A stretch of DNA of 64,000 nt from Flavobacterium sp. HJJ (GCF_015351475.1 NZ_JADKPR010000008.1:121982-185981); one strand, 5' to 3'. Shown: positions 16,461 to 24,110, numbered from the stretch's first letter. Notes: generated by a model from the letters alone, not told the origin. A program made the numbers and translations.

Positions 16461-16490
16461 AAAAACCTCCCAATAAGTTGGGAGGTTTTT
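16461..16490 (-). terminator. Attenuator terminator T1
   Basis: A 13-bp perfect stem, AAAAACCTCCCAA with TTGGGAGGTTTTT, has loop TAAG and a T9 run on the minus strand. It lies 28 nt after the stop of a 16-aa ORF. Within that ORF, GGGAGGT (16527-16533, minus strand) is complementary to ACCTCCC in the 5' arm (16480-16486), giving a possible antiterminator. Confidence 0.85.
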
Positions 16491-16518
16491 GCTATATATT
16501 TTTTAATTTAAAATAAAG

Positions 16519-16569
16519 CTATATACACCTCCCCTTGCAGGTTTTCACCTGAATGGCTTTTTTAGACAT
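16519..16569 (-). CDS. Short leader ORF (16 aa) before terminator T1
   Basis: The frame reads MSKKAIQVKTCKGRCI and stops at TAG. It contains two Cys codons and no Met after the start. Codons 13-15 (GGG AGG TGT) carry the antiterminator segment. A ribosome reaching the stop would cover it and let T1 form. A ribosome stalled at Cys11 would probably also cover part of it, so simple Cys attenuation is not certain. The ORF lies about 40 nt downstream of a good promoter. Confidence 0.55.
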   Translation of the reverse strand: MSKKAIQVKTCKGRCI

Positions 16570-16614
16570 ATTGCAAAGATTAAATCTCATTTTTTCTGTT
16601 TTTATTTTGTTGTA

Positions 16615-16646
16615 CAAATATCTAAACTTTTTTTCAATTTTCCAAA
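16615..16646 (-). promoter_or_regulatory. Promoter of the tandem attenuator region
   Basis: On the minus strand TTTG (16643-16646) and GATATTTG (16615-16622, 7 of 8 to TAnnTTTG) are 20 nt apart. Start of transcription near 16609 would precede the 16-aa leader ORF by about 40 nt. Confidence 0.55.
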
Positions 16647-16800
16647 TGCTAAACGTAAATTTAATAATAAAAATATATTAAGTTAAAACACTAACTATTT
16701 GCCAATCAATAATTTAAACAAATAGCGTCTAAATATTTTAATATTTCTTTCTCTTTTTTAACAAAATTTTCTCTTTTTTCACCGACTAAACAGCTGAAAA

Positions 16801-18015
16801 TTAAGAAGAAAACAGGAAATCCTGATACTTTGAATGGATGGTTTGATAGAATAAAACCCCTACTGCGCCAAACAATGCGATAATAAAATGCAAAAATGGA
16901 TTTGGAAAAAACGAAAAACTCAAAAAACTAATAATGAACAGCCTTAAAAAATCCAAATGAAAAATCCATTTTTTTTGATCCAGCATTGCGCCAGTTGCTA
17001 TTACGCTCAAAATAATAAAAACCGTTATTAAAAAAATATTGAACGCAGTTATAAATTCTGCAAAAAGAATCGTCAAGAATAATACGATCATCGTCACAGC
17101 AGTTTTGGCTATAATTGAATTAGTCAGCTTCTTTGAATACTTAACATCAGCTTCAACCGTTTTTTTAGAAAACTTTCTTTCCAAAAGCAATCGGATTCTG
17201 GCATCAATATCATTTGGACCTCCAAAAATTACTTTGAATTTCTGTTTCGCAGTTTTAGCCATTCTAAAAGCAACACTTAATTCGAGAACATAATGAAAAT
17301 GCTGCCACAAAAAACTATAGCTTCCTAATGATTTGGTTAATCCAAATTTAGGCTCCGTGGTTTCTTCTATAAAAGTTCCAAAGATTTTATCCCATATAAT
17401 CAGCATATCACCATAATTTTTATCCAAATACTCGGGATTACTGCTATGATGAACCCTATGGTGTGATGGCGTTACAATAATATATTCCAGCCAGCCCAGT
17501 TTGCCAACCAGTTGTGTATGTGTAAAAAAAGGATAAGTCCCGTGAATGAGCAATAACACCGTAATCATATGTGCATTGAAACCAATAATGGGCAGAACGC
17601 ACCAAAACAAACCTCTTGCAACAGCCTGAAAAACGGTTATTCTAGCAGCAGCTGTATAATTAAAATCGTCACTTTGATGATGTACTATATGTGATGCCCA
17701 AAAAAGATTAACAGTATGACCAAATCGATGGTACCAATACCAAAGCAGATCGGTAGCCAAAAAAAGTAAAACCCAGGTTGTCGCGGTCGATTCAATTGAA
17801 AAAATAGAGAAATTTGCATTTAGCCACGAAAAAATAAAGAAAAATGTTCCCGTAGTCAATAGGTCGGCGATACGTTCTGCGATTCCGACGTTTAGATTGG
17901 CAACACTTTCGTTAAAATGATGAAGTTTTTTATTTTTCCTTACACTAATATAGTATTCCAAAAGCATGAATATTGCAAAAAATGGAACTGCAAGTGCTAT
18001 ATAATTTAAATTCAT
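16801..18015 (-). CDS. Sterol desaturase / fatty acid hydroxylase superfamily membrane protein
   Basis: The 404-residue membrane protein has the histidine clusters of the di-iron hydroxylase family: HRFGH at 96-100, HIVHH at 109-113 and HHRVHH at 185-190, between hydrophobic segments. A second hydrophobic block occupies roughly residues 310-400. Family members hydroxylate or desaturate lipids in the inner membrane using O2. The substrate is unknown. It sits between the two methionine modules but on sequence has nothing to do with sulfur metabolism. Confidence 0.85.
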   Translation of the reverse strand: MNLNYIALAVPFFAIFMLLEYYISVRKNKKLHHFNESVANLNVGIAERIADLLTTGTFFFIFSWLNANFSIFSIESTATTWVLLFLATDLLWYWYHRFGHTVNLFWASHIVHHQSDDFNYTAAARITVFQAVARGLFWCVLPIIGFNAHMITVLLLIHGTYPFFTHTQLVGKLGWLEYIIVTPSHHRVHHSSNPEYLDKNYGDMLIIWDKIFGTFIEETTEPKFGLTKSLGSYSFLWQHFHYVLELSVAFRMAKTAKQKFKVIFGGPNDIDARIRLLLERKFSKKTVEADVKYSKKLTNSIIAKTAVTMIVLFLTILFAEFITAFNIFLITVFIILSVIATGAMLDQKKWIFHLDFLRLFIISFLSFSFFPNPFLHFIIALFGAVGVLFYQTIHSKYQDFLFSS

Positions 18016-18165
18016 ATGTAAATTTTATTGCTTTTTATTGGTCATATGTAATTGATGACTGTTTATATTTTATTAGAATCATCGAACTACGTTTCGCATA
18101 TAATCATTGGTGCTTGCGACCAATTTGTAGTAATGCTCATTTCATTGGGGATTTAATTATTGGCT

Positions 18166-19272
18166 TTATAGCCAAATTGCTTCTTTTATTTTTATTTTTT
18201 CGCTTACTTTTAAAATATCCACGAGAATTCCCCTTGCAATTGTTTCCGTCTTTTTTCCTGAAGTATCTCCACGTACAACAATTGGATTATTTCCTCGGGA
18301 TTGTGTATAAATTTCATAAACTGTTTCGGTTCCTTTTAATTGACCAATAGCGGAAGAAACGGGTTCAGAAACCAGCTTGACTTCAAATTTATTTTCTGGA
18401 ATCGAAATTTCTCCAATATATCTTAACACTTCATTTTCTGGCTGCGTAATTTTGGCCACTTCAAAATCTTTGTCCAACTCACTCGCATTAGATAAAAACT
18501 TTGATTTGAGATTTGAATCCTCCAGACCGTGTGTCAAAAGTGAAGTTATTTTTATATCCAAAAACTCTATCTCTTTGCCCAATTCTCTTGCTAAAACCAA
18601 TACTTTCTTTGCTGCTCCAATTCCAGAAAGCTCTTCTTTAAAATCAGATTTTAGCAAACCTTTTTTATCTGCATCGTTTAATATAGAAGAGAAAGACACC
18701 GCTTCTGATGAAAACCTATTAAAAATATAGCTTAATGAATCCGAAAAAACGCCTCTGATTTTTGTTATTTTTTCTCCTGAATAATACAAATCACTGATGA
18801 TTTGCAAAACCGGAATTCCTGCTCCAATATTAGTTTCATACAAAAATGACTTATCAAACCTTTTTAGATTTCTTCGGATTTCTTTATAAAAATCAATGTG
18901 CAATATGTTTGCTTTTTGATTCGCAGCCACAATATCAAATCCGTTTTGAATTAAGGGAATATAATGTTTTACTAATTCTGAACTTTCCGTAGCATCTACA
19001 ATTATTACGTTTTCCAATTCTTTGATTTTAACAAACTCAACAATATCAGCTATTGTAAAAGGAAACGCTAACTTATCGAAATTGGCTTCCCAACTATTTT
19101 TGACTCCCTCTTTTTCAAAAAAAGCTAAAGTTGAGTTGGTAATGACAGGGAAGCGCAAATCGATATCTTTCTTTTCCTGATAGAACTGCTGGCTTTCAAT
19201 AATCTGATTTATCAATGCGCTCCCCACGCTTCCAATTCCAAAAAGGATTACATTTATTTTAAGCGCTGGCAT
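18166..19272 (-). CDS. hom: Stand-alone homoserine dehydrogenase
   Basis: The 368-residue protein has the NAD(P) motif FGIGSVGSAL at residues 11-20 and aligns throughout with the C-terminal half of the ThrA at 11739-14153 (for example LYETNIGAGIPVLQ against LYETNVGAGLPLID, and RGVFSDSLSYIFN against KGVFSGTLSYLFN). It lacks the aspartokinase and ACT domains, so feedback control through them is lost. It reduces aspartate semialdehyde to homoserine. It overlaps metX2 by 14 nt and is the third gene of the metY-metX2-hom operon, supplying substrate to that module. Confidence 0.88.
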   Translation of the reverse strand: MPALKINVILFGIGSVGSALINQIIESQQFYQEKKDIDLRFPVITNSTLAFFEKEGVKNSWEANFDKLAFPFTIADIVEFVKIKELENVIIVDATESSELVKHYIPLIQNGFDIVAANQKANILHIDFYKEIRRNLKRFDKSFLYETNIGAGIPVLQIISDLYYSGEKITKIRGVFSDSLSYIFNRFSSEAVSFSSILNDADKKGLLKSDFKEELSGIGAAKKVLVLARELGKEIEFLDIKITSLLTHGLEDSNLKSKFLSNASELDKDFEVAKITQPENEVLRYIGEISIPENKFEVKLVSEPVSSAIGQLKGTETVYEIYTQSRGNNPIVVRGDTSGKKTETIARGILVDILKVSEKIKIKEAIWL

Positions 19273-20260
19273 AGAGGTGCTGTTTACTAAAGTTAAAAAT
19301 TGGCTTCAAAATATCGGACAGCTGATTGAATTCTATCAAATAAGCATCATGCCCGTGAATGGATTGAATCTGGTGATAAAAAACATTCAGCTTTTTATTG
19401 GTCAATTCTCTGTAGGTTTTACGGGTTTCCTCGGCGATAAACAAATAATCTGTATCAACAGTTACAAGATGAATATTGCTCTCAATTGAATTGGCAACAG
19501 TCAAAAAATCGGGTCTGTTTCTAGTAATATCAATTGTTTTGAGCAAATGATTCATCAATTTATAAGCCGCTAACCGGTATCTGTTTTTTAATTTAAAACC
19601 ATGATCTAACAGCCAATTCTCAATTTTCAGCGCTGATAATTCATCCAATTTGCTTCTTCTGAATCTTTGATTGACATATTCGGGAGTTCTATACAGCAAT
19701 GTTGCATGCAGACGAGCATCCACAATTGGATCATCCGAGTGGTTTAAGATTTGATCCTGAATCAATACATTGGCAATAACCCAATCGGTAGCTTTCCAAT
19801 CGGTAGCAATCGGGATTAGATTATCAATCTTATCAGGCTGCAAAGCGGCCATTTCCCAAGCTATGGCTCCGCCTAAACTGCCACCGATTACGGCATATAC
19901 ATTTTTTACTTTCAAATAAAACAAGCCTTCCCAAAAGATTCTGGCAATGTCGCGAACACTAAAATCGCGATAATTATCAATCAGATTCTCAATATTATCA
20001 TCATAGCCATTGCCTGGAATATTGAACGCAATAACCGTAAAATAATCGGTATCAATTGCTCTGTTTTCGCCAACAATACCACTCCACCATCCTTTTTCAC
20101 CAGTAACTTTAGAGTTTCCTGTCAAGGAATGGTTTATTACCACAACAGGAGCACTGCCCAGCGGTCTCCCGAAGACATTATAAAACAAAGGCAGATATGC
20201 TTTTTGCTTTCCTATTTCTAAATCAAAATTAAAGAGATCTATTTTTTCTAAATTTTCCAT
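19259..20260 (-). CDS. metX: Homoserine O-acyltransferase-like protein (MetX2)
   Basis: The 333-residue paralog of MetX1 shows the same motifs: NHSLTGNSKVTG, nucleophile elbow VIGGSLGGAIAWE with Ser128, and a C-terminal SIHGHDAYLIEF His-Asp segment. It is expected to activate homoserine with an acyl group for the MetY encoded just upstream. The stop codon lies inside hom (14-nt overlap), implying translational coupling. An imperfect 12-bp hairpin with T5 lies between metY and this gene and might tune its expression. Confidence 0.82.
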   Translation of the reverse strand: MENLEKIDLFNFDLEIGKQKAYLPLFYNVFGRPLGSAPVVVINHSLTGNSKVTGEKGWWSGIVGENRAIDTDYFTVIAFNIPGNGYDDNIENLIDNYRDFSVRDIARIFWEGLFYLKVKNVYAVIGGSLGGAIAWEMAALQPDKIDNLIPIATDWKATDWVIANVLIQDQILNHSDDPIVDARLHATLLYRTPEYVNQRFRRSKLDELSALKIENWLLDHGFKLKNRYRLAAYKLMNHLLKTIDITRNRPDFLTVANSIESNIHLVTVDTDYLFIAEETRKTYRELTNKKLNVFYHQIQSIHGHDAYLIEFNQLSDILKPIFNFSKQHLYASA

Positions 20261-20284
20261 ATCATTTAAAATTATTTTTTGTAA

Positions 20285-20326
20285 AAACTACCTTAGGCTG
20301 ACAATCCAAAGTAGCTAAGGCAGTTT
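20285..20326 (-). terminator. Terminator-like hairpin between metY and metX2
   Basis: AAACTACCTTAG (20285-20296) and CTAAGGCAGTTT (20315-20326) pair over 12 positions with one mismatch; on the minus strand TTTTTAC follows. It lies in the 89-bp gap within an otherwise tight operon, so it may cause partial termination or stabilise the metY message. Confidence 0.5.
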
Positions 20327-20349
20327 TACTAACAAAAAAAAACACATTA

Positions 20350-21642
20350 TTAAGCTAATTGTGGCGTTTTTATGGTTTCAAAAACAGCTTTTAAGTCTGC
20401 TTTTAAATCCTCTATGTCTTCAAGTCCAACGGACAGTCTGATTAAATCTTTGGTAACACCTGTTGAGATCTGCTCCTCATCTGTCAATTGCTGATGTGTG
20501 GTGCTGGCAGGATGAATAATCAGTGATTTTGTATCACCGATGTTTGCCAATATGGAAAACAGTTTTGTGTTATCAGCTACTTTTTTGGCTGCATCAAAAC
20601 CTGCTTTTAAACCAAAAGTTACAACACCGCTTTGCCCTTTTGGAAGGTATTTTTGAACTAAAACATAGTATTTACTAGATTTCAATCCTGGATAATTTAC
20701 CCAAGCAACCTCATCCTGAACCTCTAACCATTGTGCCAATGCCAAAGCGTTTTCACTATGTCTTTTGATGCGGACTTCTAAAGTTTCCAAGCCTTGTATA
20801 ATTTGGAAAGCATTAAAAGGACTCAAGGCAGCTCCATGATCCCGTAATCCTTCGATACGTGCTTTTGCAATAAATGCCGCATTTCCTAATGCTTCGTGAT
20901 ATACCAATCCATGATATCCTGCAGATGGCTCGGTGAATTCTGGGAATTTTCCATTTGCCCAGTCAAATTTTCCAGCATCGATGATTACTCCTCCCAAAGA
21001 CGTTCCGTTTCCTGAAATATATTTAGTCAAAGAATGGATAACAATATCTGCTCCATGCTCAATCGGGTTCAATAAATATGGTGAAGCGACTGTATTATCA
21101 ACTATAAACGGAACTTTGAAAGCCTTTGCTTCCTGTGAAATTGCTTTTAAATTCAGCACATCCAATTTTGGGTTTCCTAAACTTTCTACAAAGAAAGCTC
21201 GTGTATTTTGTTTCGCTGCGCGTGTAAAATTTTCAGGATCTGCAGCATCTACAAATGTGGTTGTAATCCCTAATCTTGGCAATGTTACTTTCAATAAATT
21301 ATAAGTTCCGCCGTATAAACTGCTGGATGCTACAATGTGATCACCAGCTTTCAGCAGCACTAACAAAGCTGTCGAAATTGCTGATGCTCCAGAGGCTGTC
21401 ACTACAGCGCCAATACCTCCTTCCAGAACTGCTAATCGCTTTTCCAGAATGTCATTTGTAGGATTATTTAATCTCGTATAAATATATCCTTCTTCAGCAA
21501 GGCCAAATAAATTGGCAGCATGATCGGAATTATTAAACACATACGAAGAGGTCTGATAAATTGGAACTGCTCTAGATCCGCCATTTTTAGTTACGTCGTG
21601 TCCTGCGTGTAATGCGTTTGTTGCAAAGTTTTGTGTGCTCAT
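20350..21642 (-). CDS. metY: O-acetylhomoserine sulfhydrylase
   Basis: This 430-residue PLP enzyme has the length and signature of MetY. It starts NFATNALHAGHD, has YTRLNNPTNDILEKR at about 55-69, and the cofactor lysine is K207 in HSLTKYISGNGTSLGG. It makes homocysteine (or methionine, with methanethiol) from O-acetylhomoserine and sulfide. It heads the metY-metX2-hom operon. Upstream on the same strand lie a 49-aa small protein gene and a Met/Cys-rich leader peptide with terminator, so expression is probably set by attenuation. It differs from the shorter MetZ-like enzyme at 9721. Confidence 0.92.
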   Translation of the reverse strand: MSTQNFATNALHAGHDVTKNGGSRAVPIYQTSSYVFNNSDHAANLFGLAEEGYIYTRLNNPTNDILEKRLAVLEGGIGAVVTASGASAISTALLVLLKAGDHIVASSSLYGGTYNLLKVTLPRLGITTTFVDAADPENFTRAAKQNTRAFFVESLGNPKLDVLNLKAISQEAKAFKVPFIVDNTVASPYLLNPIEHGADIVIHSLTKYISGNGTSLGGVIIDAGKFDWANGKFPEFTEPSAGYHGLVYHEALGNAAFIAKARIEGLRDHGAALSPFNAFQIIQGLETLEVRIKRHSENALALAQWLEVQDEVAWVNYPGLKSSKYYVLVQKYLPKGQSGVVTFGLKAGFDAAKKVADNTKLFSILANIGDTKSLIIHPASTTHQQLTDEEQISTGVTKDLIRLSVGLEDIEDLKADLKAVFETIKTPQLA

Positions 21643-21698
21643 GATTTCTTATTTTTTATATTGTTAAATAGTATATTGAATTAGTAATGCTTTATTTT

Positions 21699-21848
21699 TT
21701 AAACAAAAAGGTCTTCTTCTTCTAAATCATACATTTTAAATAGTAATGATTCGTGACCTGTTAAATACAACCCTTCATTTTGCTGAGATGCTTCTGTTTG
21801 AACATCCTCTATTAAGTTGCTGTTTTTTTGATTATTTAATGTTTTCAT
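21699..21848 (-). CDS. Small protein (49 aa) with SLLFxMY C-terminal motif
   Basis: The frame starts MKTLNNQKNSNLIEDVQTEA and ends ESLLFKMYDLEEEDLFV. It is acidic, has no cysteine and no hydrophobic segment. The last 18 residues match the end of the 69-aa protein at 15801-16010 in 10 positions, and the starts agree in MKT. It follows the attenuator terminator by about 30 nt and precedes metY by 56 nt with no terminator between, so it is co-transcribed with metY. I know no function; a small regulator or binding partner of methionine enzymes is one idea. Confidence 0.7.
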   Translation of the reverse strand: MKTLNNQKNSNLIEDVQTEASQQNEGLYLTGHESLLFKMYDLEEEDLFV

Positions 21849-21871
21849 GATTATAATTTTTAAAAGCGTGG

Positions 21872-21908
21872 AATAAAAAAACCTTTCGGCAGACTGCCCA
21901 AAAGGTTT
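21872..21908 (-). terminator. Attenuator terminator ahead of the 49-aa ORF and metY
   Basis: AAACCTTT (21879-21886) and AAAGGTTT (21901-21908) form the outer stem, with a GGC/GCC inner stem; the minus strand continues into TTTTTT. It lies 31 nt after the leader peptide stop. CAAAAG at the end of the leader ORF (21943-21948, minus strand) is complementary to CTTTTG in the 5' arm (21899-21904). Confidence 0.82.
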
Positions 21909-21939
21909 ATAGTTTTTTACTATAATAAAGATTCATCTT

Positions 21940-22017
21940 TCACTTTTGACAACAGCAGCTTGAAACACATTTTCGCATCATACAGCACATTCTCTTTTTA
22001 TCTGATATTGTTTTCAT
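21940..22017 (-). CDS. Met/Cys-rich leader peptide of the metY operon
   Basis: The 25-codon ORF has Met at 1, 10, 13 and 14 and Cys at 11, 12, 17, 21, 22 and 23, so 10 of 25 residues contain sulfur; the middle reads RMCCMMRKC. It is followed at 31 nt by a terminator. Its last two sense codons (CAA AAG) form the potential antiterminator strand. Stalling at codons 10-14 would leave that strand free and favour read-through into metY. I call it a regulatory leader peptide. Confidence 0.8.
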   Translation of the reverse strand: MKTISDKKRMCCMMRKCVSSCCCQK

Positions 22018-22080
22018 ATTATAATTTGTTTTTAATTGAAAAATTCTTTGAATTATTTTAATTCGACTAATTTGATAGAG

Positions 22081-22111
22081 TAAATGTAGTAAGTATTTTC
22101 AAACCACCAAA
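22081..22111 (-). promoter_or_regulatory. Promoter of the metY attenuator operon
   Basis: The minus strand has TTTG (22108-22111), a 19-nt spacer and TACATTTA (22081-22088, 7 of 8 to TAnnTTTG). The start point would be near 22075, giving a leader of about 58 nt before the peptide ATG. Confidence 0.6.
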
Positions 22112-22620
22112 AAAAAATACATTTTTTAACATTTAAAAAAAGATTCAGTTTACCAATTTTATCAAAAAAACCTTTAAAAACTTCTTTAAATTCAAGGCTT
22201 AAGGAGTTTTATGTGTGAAAAATATTTTTTACTAAAAATTTGTAATACCGCTGCTTAAAACAAATCTTTATACTTTTTTATAATTAATTATATCTAAAAT
22301 GAATTCTAAAATTTCTGCAACAGTTCACCTAATTAATTATTATCAAAGAGATCAATAAGTCACAATCTTTTATATGACTGTCCACAAATAATACCATGTG
22401 TTTTTTTCGCCACTGATTACAGAGATTTTCACAGATTTCATTACTATTTTTTTAAAAATCTATTTGGTATTAGTTACGGATAGTCATAATCTTTTAATTG
22501 TCTTAATTTTTAAGATTTAAAATCTGTCCTACTTTTGATTACATTTTTGGTAAGTGAAAATCAATATATTTATAAATTCTATAGAATTACTATACATTGT
22601 TAAATTCCTCTTAATTAATC
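22112..22620. other. Gene-free AT-rich spacer between the divergent metY and metK units
   Basis: No reading frame or structured RNA stands out. A degenerate CACTGATTACAGAGATTTTC tract near 22413-22432, followed by ACAGATTTC, resembles common intergenic word repeats of Bacteroidota. Confidence 0.5.
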
Positions 22621-22639
22621 AAAAAAAGTAAAAGAATAA

Positions 22640-22669
22640 TTTGCAATTCAAAATGGTTTCATACCTTTG
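22640..22669 (+). promoter_or_regulatory. metK promoter
   Basis: TTTG (22640-22643), an 18-nt spacer and TACCTTTG (22662-22669), a perfect TAnnTTTG, place the start of transcription just before the riboswitch at about 22675. Confidence 0.75.
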
Positions 22670-22680
22670 CACCCGAATAC

Positions 22681-22812
22681 AAGAGGAAAAATTTGAACTG
22701 ATTGCAACCTCTTCATAATGAAACGACTTCATTATGAGTACTGAAAAATTTTCAGTATAAAAAATGCTAAAGCAGAAACTCTCCTTTAGCATTCCTGCAA
22801 TTATTTTTCCTC
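22681..22812 (+). ncRNA. SAM-II-like riboswitch with enlarged loop upstream of metK
   Basis: P1 is AAGAGG (22681-22686) with CCTCTT (22708-22713). Between them is ATTTGAACTGATTGCA, which lines up with the SAM-II core ATTTAACCGTATTGCA. The 3' part AAAAATGCTAAAG (22760-22772) matches the downstream pseudoknot strand. Two extra hairpins (22714-22736, 9 bp; 22739-22757) sit where SAM-II normally has a short loop. Alternatives compete: AATGCTAAAG with CTTTAGCATT (22763-22772 with 22784-22793), and GAGGAAAAAT with ATTTTTCCTC (22683-22692 with 22803-22812) enclosing ATTGCA with TGCAAT. The position ahead of SAM synthetase fits feedback by SAM. Confidence 0.78.
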
Positions 22813-22839
22813 GATTAATTTTAAAAATTTATATTTATT

Positions 22840-24090
22840 ATGGCTTATTTATTTACGTCAGAATCTGTAAGTGAGGGACACCCAGACAAAGTTGCAGATC
22901 AGATTTCGGATGCATTAATTGATAACTTTTTGGCATTTGATGCTGACTCAAAAGTAGCTTGTGAGACGTTAGTGACTACTGGCCAGGTAATCTTGGCAGG
23001 TGAAGTAAAATCGAATACCTACTTAGATGTACAGCAAATTGCCCGTGAAGTAATCCGCAAAATTGGTTATACAAAAAGCGAATACATGTTTGAAGCCAAT
23101 TCCTGCGGTATTCTTTCTGCAATTCACGAACAATCTGCAGATATTAATCAAGGAGTTGACAGAGCTAGTAAAGAAGAGCAAGGAGCTGGTGACCAGGGAA
23201 TGATGTTTGGCTACGCAACTAATGAAACTGAAAATTATATGCCTTTGGCACTTGATTTATCTCATAAATTGTTACAGGAATTAGCCATCTTGAGACGTGA
23301 AAATAACGAAATCACTTATTTGCGTCCTGATGCAAAATCACAGGTTACTTTAGAATACAGCGATGACAACAAACCAACACGTATTGATGCTATCGTAATC
23401 TCTACACAGCATGACGATTTTGACGAAGAAGCTGCAATGCTTGCGAAAATCAAAAAAGACATTATCGAAATATTGATTCCAAGAATCATTGCAAAAAATC
23501 CAGAACACGCACATTTATTCAATGATAAAATTCAATACCATATTAATCCAACAGGAAAATTTGTAATTGGAGGTCCTCACGGTGATACTGGTTTGACAGG
23601 AAGAAAAATCATCGTTGATACTTACGGTGGAAAAGGAGCTCACGGTGGTGGTGCTTTCTCTGGAAAAGATCCAAGTAAAGTAGACAGAAGTGCTGCTTAT
23701 GCTACACGTCATATCGCTAAAAACCTTGTTGCAGCTGGTGTTGCTGATGAAATTTTGGTTCAGGTTTCATATGCAATTGGAGTGGCTAAACCAATGGGTA
23801 TTTTTATCGAAACTTACGGAACATCAAAAGTGAATTTAACTAATGGCGAAATTGCTAAAAAAGTAGAAGCTATTTTTGATATGCGTCCTTATTTCATCGA
23901 ACAAAGATTAAAATTAAGAAATCCAATTTACAGCGAAACTGCTGCTTACGGACACATGGGACGTACTCCTGAGACTGTAACCAAAACTTTCTCTGCTCCG
24001 GGCGGATTAACTAAAACAGTTACTGTTGACTTATTTACCTGGGAGAAATTAGATTTTGTAGATCAGGTAAAAACTGCTTTTGGATTGTAA
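22840..24090 (+). CDS. metK: S-adenosylmethionine synthetase
   Basis: The 416-residue enzyme shows [12 protein letters not shown] near residue 14, [13 protein letters not shown] near 117 and [19 protein letters not shown] near 265, all hallmarks of MetK. It makes SAM from methionine and ATP. It is the only plus-strand member of the methionine region and is preceded by its own promoter and a SAM-II-like leader. The start ATG at 22840 lies 27 nt after the 3' arm of the alternative helix, with an A/T-rich ribosome-binding region usual for the group. Confidence 0.97.
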   Translation: MAYLFTSESVSEGHPDKVADQISDALIDNFLAFDADSKVACETLVTTGQVILAGEVKSNTYLDVQQIAREVIRKIGYTKSEYMFEANSCGILSAIHEQSADINQGVDRASKEEQGAGDQGMMFGYATNETENYMPLALDLSHKLLQELAILRRENNEITYLRPDAKSQVTLEYSDDNKPTRIDAIVISTQHDDFDEEAAMLAKIKKDIIEILIPRIIAKNPEHAHLFNDKIQYHINPTGKFVIGGPHGDTGLTGRKIIVDTYGGKGAHGGGAFSGKDPSKVDRSAAYATRHIAKNLVAAGVADEILVQVSYAIGVAKPMGIFIETYGTSKVNLTNGEIAKKVEAIFDMRPYFIEQRLKLRNPIYSETAAYGHMGRTPETVTKTFSAPGGLTKTVTVDLFTWEKLDFVDQVKTAFGL

Positions 24091-24110
24091 AATCTAAAAT
24101 ATTTTATACA

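Noticed and set aside
22413..22450. CACTGATTACAGAGATTTTC tract as a regulatory site of metK
   Set aside because: Similar words are common intergenic filler in Bacteroidota, and the tract lies far upstream of the clear metK promoter.
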